A DNA stretch of 64,000 bases from Cohnella algarum (GTDB lineage: Bacteria > Bacillota > Bacilli > Paenibacillales > Paenibacillaceae): NCBI RefSeq assembly GCF_016937515.1, contig NZ_JAFHKM010000002.1, positions 5,761,001 to 5,825,000 on the forward strand. Reading direction: 5' to 3'. Under the pieces are notes generated by a model. That model was not told the DNA's origin, made no database searches, and worked only from the letters and a program-made list of their open reading frames with translations. This document shows positions 21,766 through 29,960 of this stretch, piece by piece. A program made the position numbers and the translations under genes. Each line of letters begins with the position of its first letter. Position 1 is the stretch's first letter.

Positions 21766-22617
21766 TCAGCCCGTCAGCCCATGCTGCGCCATTTTTCCGC
21801 GAATGAACGCGACGCCCTCCGCAACGAGCGCATCGCCGCTCGGCGCGAGCTGCCGCCATACCCACGTGTTCATGTTGTCGGTGACGTCGACAAACGACTC
21901 CAGCGCCGCGTAGCCGTCGTATTTCATTTCCCCGAGCGCGCGGAAGATCGCATCCCAGTCGACCAGCCCGGTCCCGGGAATGCCCCGGTCGTTTTCGCAC
22001 AAGTGATAGTGAACGAGATCGTGGCCGGCCGCCTTCGTCGCGTCGTAAAAGCTCTTTTCCTCGATGTTCATATGATAGGTGTCCAAATGAATCTTGATAT
22101 TCGGCTCGCCGATCCGCGCCTTGAGCGACAGCGCCTGCTCGCACGTGTTGACGAGATTCGACTCGTAGCGGTTGACCGGCTCGAGCCCGATTTGGACGCC
22201 GAGCTCCCGGGCGTAAACCGCCGCCTCCCGCAATCCTTCCGCCGCCCACTCCCGCTCCTGCTCTGTCGGCCTCGCGTTCGCGTTTTTGACGTGCTCGGAA
22301 TAGACGACGCCGGACAGGTTCGTTTTGCCGATTTCGGCCGTCGCGCGCACGCAATCCTTCAGATAGGCGATCCCGGCCGCCCGCACGGCGGGGTCGAAGC
22401 TCGTAATGTCGGTGCCTTTCAGCAGCACGGTCGACGTTACGGCGTCGATGCCCGCGTCGGCCAGCCTTTTTTTCACCGCGGCCGCGTCGAACGTATCGAG
22501 CGTCATAAGCGGAAGTTCGATAAAATCAAGCTCCAGCCGGGCGACCCGGTCGATCAGGTCAAGCGTGGCGTTGCTCCATTGCGAGCACCAGGCGTATGCG
22601 TGAATGCCGAGTTTCAT
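21766..22617 (-). CDS. Sugar phosphate isomerase/epimerase (xylose-isomerase-like TIM barrel)
   Basis: AP-endonuclease-2/xylose-isomerase-like TIM barrel of 283 residues, the fold of D-tagatose 3-epimerase and hydroxypyruvate isomerase. Likely metal ligands are in GLEPVNRYES, IHLDTYHMNIEE, HYHLCEND and ALESFVD, in the order expected for the 3-epimerases. ATG 22617 (GGGGAGGA upstream) overlaps the stop of the dehydrogenase gene as ATGA. A role epimerising a ketose in this pathway is inferred. Confidence 0.87.
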   Translation of the reverse strand: MKLGIHAYAWCSQWSNATLDLIDRVARLELDFIELPLMTLDTFDAAAVKKRLADAGIDAVTSTVLLKGTDITSFDPAVRAAGIAYLKDCVRATAEIGKTNLSGVVYSEHVKNANARPTEQEREWAAEGLREAAVYARELGVQIGLEPVNRYESNLVNTCEQALSLKARIGEPNIKIHLDTYHMNIEEKSFYDATKAAGHDLVHYHLCENDRGIPGTGLVDWDAIFRALGEMKYDGYAALESFVDVTDNMNTWVWRQLAPSGDALVAEGVAFIRGKMAQHGLTG

Positions 22618-23561
22618 CGTAATTCCTCCCCGCATAAATATCGGATGACGTTCCGGGAAGCCATCAGTCCCATATTGTCGACCGCCTGAACCGTCGAAGC
22701 GGCGCAGTGCGAGCCGATGACGATGTTGTCCAGCCGCAGCAATCGTTCGTTCTCGGGCGGCTCCCGCTCGAAGACGTCGATGCCCGCTCCCCAAATGCGG
22801 CCGGACTGCAGGGCGTCCAGCAGGGCGTCCTCGTCGACGAGGCCGCCGCGCGCCGTATTGACGAGCACGGCGGTCCGCTTCATCCGCTCGAATCGTTCGC
22901 GGCCGATCAGATGGCGCGTTTGCTCCGTCAGCGGCACGTGCAGCGTAACGAAATCCGCTTCCGCCAGCAGCGCGTCGACATCCGGCGCGTAAACGACGCC
23001 GTATTCCGCCGCGAACGCTTCGTCGCGCACCGCGTCGAAGGCGACGATCCGCATGTCGAAGCCTTTGGCCCTGCGAACGACGGCTTTGCCGATCGCGCCG
23101 AGGCCGATCAGCCCGAGCGTCCGGCCGTGGACGTCGACGGTCGTCAGCTTCCGCCAGTTCCGCTCCCGGCATTCGCGGTCGATCGGCACCAGCTTCCGGG
23201 CCGCCGCAAGCAGCAGCGCGAACGTGTAATCCGCCACCGCCTCCGTGTTCGCGCCGACGGTCGTCGCCACCGCGATCCCGCGCTCGGCCGCATACGCCAA
23301 ATCGATGTTGTCGGTGCCGACGCCGTATTTGGCGATGACTTTCAGCTTGTCGGCCTTCTCGAGCACGCCGCGGTCGAGCGGGTCGACGCCGACGATGACG
23401 GCGTCCGCGTCGCGGATGCTTGCGATCATTTCCTCGCGGTCCATGATCCGGCCGTGGGGATTGCGGACGACTTCGAGCCCGCTCGTCCGCAGCAGTTCGA
23501 ACGGTTCGACGCTTGTCTGTCCGAAGGAACGCGGCGTCACCAGCACTTTTTTGGCCCCCAT
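22614..23561 (-). CDS. 2-hydroxyacid dehydrogenase (D-3-phosphoglycerate dehydrogenase-like)
   Basis: NAD-dependent D-2-hydroxyacid dehydrogenase of 315 residues. Rossmann motif GLIGLGAIGKAVVRRAKGF lies at about residues 145-163, and the catalytic elements are NTARGGLVDEDAL (Arg), the following Glu region, and GSHCAAST (His). It lacks the C-terminal ACT domain of biosynthetic SerA, which together with its place in a catabolic operon argues for a sugar-acid substrate. ATG 23561 has GGAGG upstream; longer in-frame starts exist but lack a ribosome binding site. Overlaps the next gene by 4 bases. Confidence 0.87.
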   Translation of the reverse strand: MGAKKVLVTPRSFGQTSVEPFELLRTSGLEVVRNPHGRIMDREEMIASIRDADAVIVGVDPLDRGVLEKADKLKVIAKYGVGTDNIDLAYAAERGIAVATTVGANTEAVADYTFALLLAAARKLVPIDRECRERNWRKLTTVDVHGRTLGLIGLGAIGKAVVRRAKGFDMRIVAFDAVRDEAFAAEYGVVYAPDVDALLAEADFVTLHVPLTEQTRHLIGRERFERMKRTAVLVNTARGGLVDEDALLDALQSGRIWGAGIDVFEREPPENERLLRLDNIVIGSHCAASTVQAVDNMGLMASRNVIRYLCGEELR

Positions 23562-23578
23562 CGCTTCGTCCTCCTCCG

Positions 23579-24232
23579 TCAGTTCCACTTCGGATTGTCG
23601 ACGACGGCGGGGCGTCCGTTTTGCTCGATTACGATTTTGCGGAAGCCCTTCGTCTCGATCGATCCGTAATCGTGGCCGGCGTCCGCGCGGAAGACGTAAA
23701 ACGTAATGAGCGGCTCGGACCCGGTATTGATGCTGCGGTGCGCGTACCGTCCGGGAACGTAGACGGCCCTGCCGGGCGAAAACTCCTGAACGTCCCACTC
23801 TCCCTCCGGATTTTCCATCAGCATCAAGCCTCTGCCGCCGATGCAGTAATAGACCTCCGCCGTGTCGAGGATCGTATGAAAATGCCCCTTCGTCATGAAG
23901 TACTCGTTTCCGACCTTGCCCGGGGAGACGATGCTCGTGCCAAACGCGAGATTGCCGGCGGCCTCGGGTACGCCGAGATCGTAAAATTCGTACAGCAGCG
24001 GATCGCCCTCCCGGAGCAGCCCTTCAAGCGCGGCGTCGTCGGCGTACATGCCGCGCATTTGGGACAGCCGGCGCTTGAGCGAAGGCCTCGTGTCGGACAA
24101 CCCGTTGTTCAGACTGAAATAGACGGCAAACGGTTGCAAGGGCGCGGAATCCCCCAGCCCGGCGTTTGCCGGTTTCATAGAGACCATCGGGGTCGTCGGG
24201 TTCATCGGGGCCCGCCCCGTTTCGTTCGTCAT
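23579..24232 (-). CDS. Cupin-type glucose-6-phosphate isomerase
   Basis: 217 residues with the archaeal/cupin PGI domain (PF06560). The metal-binding cupin box is GHFHTILDTAEVYYCIGGRG, and a second box follows at VPGRYAHRSINTG. It is unrelated to the classical Pgi and usually interconverts glucose-6-phosphate and fructose-6-phosphate; in a specialised operon it may act on another aldose phosphate. ATG 24232 overlaps the preceding stop as ATGA, with GGAGAGG just upstream. An unstructured N-terminal ~30 residues precedes the domain. Confidence 0.87.
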   Translation of the reverse strand: MTNETGRAPMNPTTPMVSMKPANAGLGDSAPLQPFAVYFSLNNGLSDTRPSLKRRLSQMRGMYADDAALEGLLREGDPLLYEFYDLGVPEAAGNLAFGTSIVSPGKVGNEYFMTKGHFHTILDTAEVYYCIGGRGLMLMENPEGEWDVQEFSPGRAVYVPGRYAHRSINTGSEPLITFYVFRADAGHDYGSIETKGFRKIVIEQNGRPAVVDNPKWN

Positions 24233-25191
24233 TGGCCCCTCTCCTTTCCGGCTCGGCCCGTCTGCAGGCTCATGGCGATTTCCTCCAGTTGCGAAAAGGT
24301 GTCGCGGTCGATTTCAAGATCGAAAACGTCCTGGATGACCTGCGTCCATCCGTGCAGAAAATACACCCAGCCGTCTTCGACATGAAGGCCGCGCCGGCTT
24401 CTTTGCGCTTCGGCCTGGCGCTTGAAGGTGAGGTCTCCCCGGTAGTTGAGCTCCCAGACGAGGCATCCTTCGGGAAAAACGGCATCGTCCGTCAGCGGCG
24501 AGCCGGGGCGGTCCTTGCCGAGGCCGGTCGCGTTGACGACGAGCGAATGGCTCGGCAGCTCGCGAAGCGCCCGGTCGTTGTCCGCGGGTTCGGGGCAAAG
24601 CCGGTATTCGAACTCTGTCTTGGCGTCAAGCTTGCCCAGCAGCCTACGGGCGGAATCAAGGCGCGGCCGGCTCCGGTTGGTGATGACGATTTTGGCCGGG
24701 ACGTTCGCTCCGTGCTCCTTTTTCGTCAAATACGAGGCGATGGCCAGCGCGCTGCCGCCGGCGCCCATCACGAGCGCTTCCCCGCCGCGCGACCAGAACC
24801 GTTCCGGGATGAACGCTTCCATCGCGAGCCCCCCGGACACGGGATCTTTGGCCGCGCCGAGCAGCCGGCCTCCTTTTTTGTAGATCGAGGACAATTCTTC
24901 GAACATCGTCGCGTATGGATCCAATTCGTCGAACAAGTCGCCCGCCGCGCGGTACAGGTCGATTTTGTGGGTCGTCACGAGCGCCCCCAGCGCCAGCGGA
25001 TCGTTCTTGATAAAGGAGACGGCTTCGCGGTAAGCTTGCGGATCGGCATGAATCGGCAAATCGATCCCTTTGATGCGCGCGTCCAGGCCGAGCGCTTCGG
25101 CCCAGAGCGGGAACAGCTTCATAATCGAGGAGCCCGCGGTCGTCACGCCGATAAAATAAAACGTTGGCTTGTCGTTCGGCTCGTAGCTCAC
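24229..25191 (-). CDS. Divergent shikimate dehydrogenase-family oxidoreductase
   Basis: 320 residues with the two-domain AroE fold. The catalytic Lys is preserved in GALVTTHKIDLY and the Asp in LLGAAKDPVSGG (where AroE has NTD). The nucleotide loop VMGAGGSALAIASYL and VVNATGLG follow. However, the substrate-binding SxS of AroE is replaced by TTAGSSIMKLF at residues 17-27, so shikimate is unlikely to be the substrate. The start is GTG 25191, overlapping the kinase stop, with AAAGGAAG upstream. Its position between a sugar kinase and a PGI, with 4-base overlaps on both sides, implies a dedicated catabolic reduction or oxidation of a polyol or sugar acid. Confidence 0.82.
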   Translation of the reverse strand: MSYEPNDKPTFYFIGVTTAGSSIMKLFPLWAEALGLDARIKGIDLPIHADPQAYREAVSFIKNDPLALGALVTTHKIDLYRAAGDLFDELDPYATMFEELSSIYKKGGRLLGAAKDPVSGGLAMEAFIPERFWSRGGEALVMGAGGSALAIASYLTKKEHGANVPAKIVITNRSRPRLDSARRLLGKLDAKTEFEYRLCPEPADNDRALRELPSHSLVVNATGLGKDRPGSPLTDDAVFPEGCLVWELNYRGDLTFKRQAEAQRSRRGLHVEDGWVYFLHGWTQVIQDVFDLEIDRDTFSQLEEIAMSLQTGRAGKERGQ

Positions 25192-26732
25192 GTTGCGATC
25201 TTCCTTTCGTCGAGGGTCGTCTTTTTCAGGTTTCCGTACAGCGCCGCCATCCCTTCGACGGCCATCCTGTATTTCTTCGTCAAGCGGTCGTACGCGCCGC
25301 GCAGCGACAAGTCGGGCTCATAGCGCCGGTCGTACGCGATAAACGATTCGGCTGTCGCCGCGAGATCCGCATAATGCCCGATGCCGAAGCCCGCGATCGC
25401 CGCGACGGCCTGGAGCGCGGAATCGGCGTTTTTGAGCGCGGTTACCGGAAGGCCGAGCGCGTCCGCCTTGATCCGGGCGAACAGGCTTCCTTTGGCGCCT
25501 CCTCCGACCGCATGGACGCCGGAGTACGGAATGCCTCCGGACAAGCGTTCCAGCGTGTCCAGGTAGATCCGGTATTCGCAGGCAATCGACTCCATGATCG
25601 AGCGGAACATCGCCGCCTTGCCGTGCGACCAGTTGAGCCCGATCCAGCTTCCCCTCAGGTCCGTATCGTTCGGGCATACCCTGCCGCCGAAGTGGGGGAC
25701 GAACAGCAGCCCGTCGCTTCCCGGCGCGATTTTTTCCGCCAACTCGCTCAGCTTTTCGTACGATAGCGGCTCCCCGCCGTCCGCGCTGACCAGCTTCCGG
25801 TACCAGGACAGGCATTCGCCGCCTCCGCTTATGTAAGCGTGCGGAGCCCACAAACCCGGCAGCACCGACCGGGCGAAAATGAGCGTTTTCGTTTCCGCGT
25901 CCGGGCTGTAGCGATCGACGCAGCCGGCGAGAATCGAGGCGGTGCCCGCGATATCGAGCAGCCTCCCCGGGCGGACGAGCCCGCCCCCGAGCGCGGCGGC
26001 CGCGCTGTCGCCGCAGCCGGCGACGATCGGCACGCCTTCGGGCAATCCCGTCTCAAGCGCGTATTGGCCGGACAAGCTTCCGACGACATCCCACGGCCGG
26101 ACGATGGCGGGAAGTTTGTCCCCGTCCATGCCGAACGCTTCGAGCAGCTCCTGCGACCACCGCATCCCGCTCACGTCCGCAAATCCCGAAAAATGCAAAT
26201 GCGTGTAATCGATAAAAGCCTCGTCGGCTTTAAGCCCGGCCAGCCGGCCGGCCGCATACGCGCTGGGCACGACGAATTTGGCGATGCGCCGGTAGACGTC
26301 CGGCCGCTCCCGCTTCCACCACAGCTTTTTCGGCCCGTGCGCGTACGTCACCGGACTTCCCGTAAGGCGAATGAACCGCTCCTCGCCCCACGCCTTGATT
26401 TCCGGCATATGCTTCTCGCATCGCGTATCCAGCCAAGAGTCGTAAGGCGTGACGGCGTTCCAGCTCTCGTCGATTCCGAGGATGCCGGCCATCTGGCCGG
26501 CGAGGCCGATCGCGGCGACGCGTCCCGGTTCGACGGAGGCGGCATCGAGCGCTTCCCGGATGCCTTCCGTAACGGACCGGAACATTTCCTCCGGATCTTC
26601 CTCCACGCTGCCGCCCGGCCCCCGGATCAGCCGCGAGGGCCGAAACGAGGCGCCGGCGATGCGGCCGGTTTCGTCGACGATCGCCGTTTTCGTGCCTTGC
26701 GTGCCAATATCAGCGCTTACAAAGTAACGCAT
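25188..26732 (-). CDS. FGGY-family carbohydrate kinase
   Basis: 514 residues, normal for FGGY sugar kinases (XylB/FucK/RhaB superfamily). Phosphate loop VSADIGTQGTKTAIVDETG is at the N-terminus, with GLAGQMAGI, the second ATP loop PIVAGCGDSAAAALGGG, and the signature region VHAVGGGAKGSLFARIKADALGLPV. It is probably the ketose kinase acting after FucI or the epimerase, but the sequence does not settle D-xylulose, L-fuculose or another sugar. ATG 26732; co-transcribed with the MDR dehydrogenase 18 bases upstream. Confidence 0.9.
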   Translation of the reverse strand: MRYFVSADIGTQGTKTAIVDETGRIAGASFRPSRLIRGPGGSVEEDPEEMFRSVTEGIREALDAASVEPGRVAAIGLAGQMAGILGIDESWNAVTPYDSWLDTRCEKHMPEIKAWGEERFIRLTGSPVTYAHGPKKLWWKRERPDVYRRIAKFVVPSAYAAGRLAGLKADEAFIDYTHLHFSGFADVSGMRWSQELLEAFGMDGDKLPAIVRPWDVVGSLSGQYALETGLPEGVPIVAGCGDSAAAALGGGLVRPGRLLDIAGTASILAGCVDRYSPDAETKTLIFARSVLPGLWAPHAYISGGGECLSWYRKLVSADGGEPLSYEKLSELAEKIAPGSDGLLFVPHFGGRVCPNDTDLRGSWIGLNWSHGKAAMFRSIMESIACEYRIYLDTLERLSGGIPYSGVHAVGGGAKGSLFARIKADALGLPVTALKNADSALQAVAAIAGFGIGHYADLAATAESFIAYDRRYEPDLSLRGAYDRLTKKYRMAVEGMAALYGNLKKTTLDERKIAT

Positions 26733-26750
26733 CGTCGCTCAAGCTCCTTT

Positions 26751-27794
26751 TCAGCGGAAGGCGATCAGCGTCTTGATGCCTTCCGAACTCATGGCTTCGG
26801 CCACGGCCTGCTCCATATCGGCGACGGCATAACGGCCCGTGATCAGCCGGTCCGCATCGACGATGCCGTTCGCGATAAACTGCAGCGTCTTCCGAAAATG
26901 ACGGTTGTTCGCCTTCGTCGATCCGGTGGCGACAATCTGCTTATAATGAATAAGATTCGTGTTGACTTCGACATTTTCCTCGGTCTTCGGCAATCCGCCG
27001 AAAAAATTGATTCTTCCGTTCATCGCCGTCAGCTCGACGGCCGTTCGCTGGGATTCCGGCGACGGATTCGCCGTCACGCAAACGTCGACTCCCCTTCCGG
27101 CCGTAAGTTCAGGGATGCTCTCCTTCAATTTCGACGCTTCGAGCAAAATGAGCGAATCGTCGATGCCGCGGGCAAGCTCGAGCCGTTTCGCGGAGCGATT
27201 CGCCAAAAACACCCTTCCGGCCCCGGCCCGCTTCGCCAGCAGCGCGTACATGATGCCGATCGTGCCCGCGCCGATCACGAGCACGTCGTCCCCGAGGCGA
27301 ATCGGGCATTGCAGAATGCCGTTGTACACGCACGACAACGGTTCGATCAGCGCCGCCTGGTCGAACGTAACCCGGTCGGGAAGCGGAGCGACGTTGCCGA
27401 ATCGCACCGCCGCCTCCGGGATGACGACATATTCGGCAAAGCCGCCGTCCAGCTGGACGCCGAGCGCCCTGTAGTCCGGACATAGATGCTGATCGCCCTG
27501 AACGCACAGATCGCAAATGCCGCAGCCGATGTTCGGCGCGACCGCGACTCTCATGCCGGCTTCGTACCCGCGCACGGACCGCCCGACTTCCGCGATCACG
27601 CCGCTGATCTCGTGTCCGAGCGTCCGCGGGCTGTCCGGACCGATGCCGGCGTAGCCGTTTCGGATCATCCGCAAATCGGTTCCGCAAATTCCCGCGCTTT
27701 TCACCTGAAGCAAAATTTCTCCGTCCGAGACGGACGGTTTCGGTATTTCGGCCACTCGGACATCGTGAGCGCCATACATTCGCGCCGCCATCAT
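26751..27794 (-). CDS. Zinc-dependent medium-chain dehydrogenase (sorbitol/threonine dehydrogenase-like)
   Basis: MDR-family polyol or alcohol dehydrogenase of about 347 residues. The catalytic zinc ligands are in SAGICGTDLR and TLGHEISG, and the structural zinc four-Cys site is CGICDLCVQGDQHLC. Rossmann loop VIGAGTIGIMYA follows at mid-protein. The ATG at 27794 is preferred because GGTGGG lies 9 bases upstream; an ATG at 27803 abuts that site. It is the first gene of the long minus-strand operon that runs to fucI, directly behind the DeoR operator region, and divergent from the regulator. Likely oxidises a sugar alcohol into the ketose that the kinase then phosphorylates. Confidence 0.9.
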   Translation of the reverse strand: MMAARMYGAHDVRVAEIPKPSVSDGEILLQVKSAGICGTDLRMIRNGYAGIGPDSPRTLGHEISGVIAEVGRSVRGYEAGMRVAVAPNIGCGICDLCVQGDQHLCPDYRALGVQLDGGFAEYVVIPEAAVRFGNVAPLPDRVTFDQAALIEPLSCVYNGILQCPIRLGDDVLVIGAGTIGIMYALLAKRAGAGRVFLANRSAKRLELARGIDDSLILLEASKLKESIPELTAGRGVDVCVTANPSPESQRTAVELTAMNGRINFFGGLPKTEENVEVNTNLIHYKQIVATGSTKANNRHFRKTLQFIANGIVDADRLITGRYAVADMEQAVAEAMSSEGIKTLIAFR

Positions 27795-27814
27795 GGTCCG
27801 CATCCCACCCGTGT

Positions 27815-27975
27815 TTATTGTCTTTTATTATTATTTGTTATTACATTACGATAATATGATGATATTCGATGGGTGTCAACCGTTTTTCAGGGGAAAAGTG
27901 TTTTATTATTGTCCTTAAATGATAATAAATGATATAATCGTTTCAATCATTTCATTTGGAAGACGAAACGGAGAC
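27815..27975. promoter_or_regulatory. Divergent promoter with AT-rich DeoR operator repeats
   Basis: In an otherwise GC-rich region this stretch is AT-rich. It holds ATTATTATTTG (27827-27837) before the dehydrogenase operon and two adjoining AAATGATA motifs (27918-27935) before deoR. The same motif, ATTATCATTTG, recurs before the Gfo gene at 29900. These are probable sites for the DeoR protein encoded next to them. Confidence 0.6.
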
Positions 27976-27983
27976 GCTGAGAT

Positions 27984-28781
27984 ATGAGCGACAAGTCTAA
28001 CGATATTTTGTTCGCGGAGGAGCGGCGGGCCGAAATCGTCCGGCTCGTCAACGAGAGGAAAAAGGTGCTCGTCCCCGATCTGATCGAATTTTTCAAAGTG
28101 TCTCCCGCCACCATTCGCGGCGATTTGCGCGATCTGGAGGCGGGCGGCCTCATCAAGCGGACGCACGGGGGCGCCATTCCGAGCGACTCCGCCAAAGTCG
28201 GCTTCGAGCCGGACACCGCGGCCAAGCACGTCGCCCATTTGGCGGAGAAACGCCTGATCGCGCAAAGAGCGGCCGACATGGTCGAAGACGGGGACATCGT
28301 CATCATCGATACCGGAACGACGACGCTTGAAATGGCCCGGCTGCTCAAGGACAAAACGAACGTTACCGCCATCGTCAACGACATGGAGATCGCCCTGTGC
28401 CTGGAAGCGTTTGCCGGCGTCAACGTCGTCGTCATCGGCGGAACGCTGCGCAAAAAATTCCACTGCACGGTCGGTCCCTTCGCCGCCAAGCTGCTGTCCG
28501 AGCTGAACGTCGATAAAGCGTTTCTCGGCACGAACGCCTTCAGCGTCCAAAAGGGCTGCACGACGCCGGACATCAACCAAGCGGAGATCAAAAAAATCAT
28601 GGTCCGGGTCGCCTCCCGGGTGATCGTCCTGTGCGACGGCAGCAAAATCGGCAAAAATTCCTTCGTCCAGTTCGTCGGTCCGGACGAAATCGACGCCTTC
28701 GTGACCGACGACCGCGCCGATCGGACGCTGCTGGCCGAAATGGCCGAGCTTGGCCTGGAGGTCGTGGTCGCCGGCAAATAG
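27984..28781 (+). CDS. DeoR/GlpR-family sugar regulator
   Basis: 265 residues. The N-terminal winged helix (EERRAEIVRLVNERKKVLVPDLIEFFKVSPATIRGDLRDLE, with the signature KRTHGGA) is followed by a DeoR sensor domain related to ribose-phosphate isomerase, with DTGTTTLEMARLL and a phosphosugar-binding loop. It would repress the catabolic operon until a phosphorylated intermediate appears. ATG 27984 has GGAG 10 bases upstream. Transcribed divergently from the dehydrogenase operon and convergently with the Gfo gene. Confidence 0.93.
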   Translation: MSDKSNDILFAEERRAEIVRLVNERKKVLVPDLIEFFKVSPATIRGDLRDLEAGGLIKRTHGGAIPSDSAKVGFEPDTAAKHVAHLAEKRLIAQRAADMVEDGDIVIIDTGTTTLEMARLLKDKTNVTAIVNDMEIALCLEAFAGVNVVVIGGTLRKKFHCTVGPFAAKLLSELNVDKAFLGTNAFSVQKGCTTPDINQAEIKKIMVRVASRVIVLCDGSKIGKNSFVQFVGPDEIDAFVTDDRADRTLLAEMAELGLEVVVAGK

Positions 28782-28826
28782 CGGCAAGCGCTGACGCGAT
28801 TCGCCCCCTTTCTTCGCCCGGGCGCG

Positions 28827-29852
28827 CTATTTCCCCACGCGGACGGCCTTGCGGGCCGCGAGCGAAGCGTTGCCGGCCTCGACCGCCATGACGGCCATTT
28901 TGCCGTCGTGGCCGGTTACGTACGGCTCGCGGTCTTCCAGGATGCACTTGACGAAGTCGGTATCCTCGGCCAAGTAGGCGTCCTTGAACAGCGAGCGCCA
29001 GCTCGTCGTGAACGGTCGGCGGAGCGCCCCGTCCCGGCTCGCCGTCACGATCGTTCGCTCATGCGTCTGCCCGAGAAAAATGACGCCCTCCGTCCCCACG
29101 ATTTCGGCCCGGCTGTCGTAGCCGTATTGCACGCCCATCGCGCCGTCGACGCTGCCCGCCATGCCGTTGCGGAAACGGGCCGTCAACGCGACGTTGTCGT
29201 AAAAATCCGGGAACCGGTCCCGGATTTCCCCGCACCGGTAGTTGCCCCCGACCGCGTACACTTCCTCGATTTCGGAACCGGCAAACCAGCGGATCGTATC
29301 GATGTCGTGGCTGCACACCTCGGCCAGCGGCCCGTTGCTTTTGCGGATATCGTACATCCACGGCTGCGGCGTGCTCGGCCCTCGCGTAAGCGATTTCACG
29401 AGCACGACCTCGCCGATTGCCCCTTCCTCGATCTGCCTTTTCGCCTCCCGGTAACTGGCGTCGAACCGCCGCATGAACGCGAGCTGCAGCTTGACGCCGG
29501 CCGCGCCGCACGCCGCGATCATGTCGTCGCATTCACGCGCGTTCATCGCCATCGGCTTTTCGCACAGCACATGCTTGCCCGCCGCCGCCGCCGCCGCGAC
29601 GATTTCCCGATGATAGACGGTCGGCGTCACGACGACAACCCCGCGCACCCGCTCGTCGGCGAGCAACTGCCGGTAATCGGTATAAAACGCATCGATCTCA
29701 AGCTCCCGCGCCGCCCGCTCGGCGGTTTCGCGGTTCGGATCGGCGACCGCGACAAGGCGTGCGTAAGGGACGCTTTTCCGAAAGTTGACCGCATGAATAA
29801 GTCCGGCCCTGCCCGCACCGATAATCCCGATTCCGATTCCCGAATTCCCCAT
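28827..29852 (-). CDS. Gfo/Idh/MocA-family oxidoreductase (inositol 2-dehydrogenase-like)
   Basis: 341 residues. N-terminal Rossmann domain GIGIIGAGRAGLIHAVNF, the EKPMAMNARECD motif with the conserved Lys, and a C-terminal alpha/beta substrate domain with catalytic LAEVCSHDIDTIRWF. It is closest in pattern to myo- or scyllo-inositol dehydrogenases, but the family uses many sugars. ATG 29852 is preferred over GTG 29864 because GGGGTGA precedes it by about 9 bases. The shared AAATGATA operator motif upstream suggests control by the adjacent DeoR protein. Confidence 0.9.
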   Translation of the reverse strand: MGNSGIGIGIIGAGRAGLIHAVNFRKSVPYARLVAVADPNRETAERAARELEIDAFYTDYRQLLADERVRGVVVVTPTVYHREIVAAAAAAGKHVLCEKPMAMNARECDDMIAACGAAGVKLQLAFMRRFDASYREAKRQIEEGAIGEVVLVKSLTRGPSTPQPWMYDIRKSNGPLAEVCSHDIDTIRWFAGSEIEEVYAVGGNYRCGEIRDRFPDFYDNVALTARFRNGMAGSVDGAMGVQYGYDSRAEIVGTEGVIFLGQTHERTIVTASRDGALRRPFTTSWRSLFKDAYLAEDTDFVKCILEDREPYVTGHDGKMAVMAVEAGNASLAARKAVRVGK

Positions 29853-29867
29853 CTCGGAACTCACCCC

Positions 29868-29910
29868 AAATGATTATTTTCTATCGTTTACTAATTTATA
29901 TTATCATTTG
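29868..29910 (-). promoter_or_regulatory. Promoter/operator of the Gfo gene
   Basis: AAATGATTATTTTC (29868-29881) and ATTATCATTTG (29900-29910) form AT-rich motifs matching those at the DeoR promoter. They sit directly before the Gfo start. Confidence 0.5.
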
Positions 29911-29960
29911 TGGTGAAGTCAATAAAATTCAACAGCATTCAACAATATTTAATTCCGGTT

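Noticed and set aside
17490..21806. A 1438-codon plus-strand reading frame opposite the GH2 and fucI genes
   Set aside because: Antisense artefact of GC-rich codon bias; the minus strand encodes two unmistakable enzymes with ribosome binding sites.
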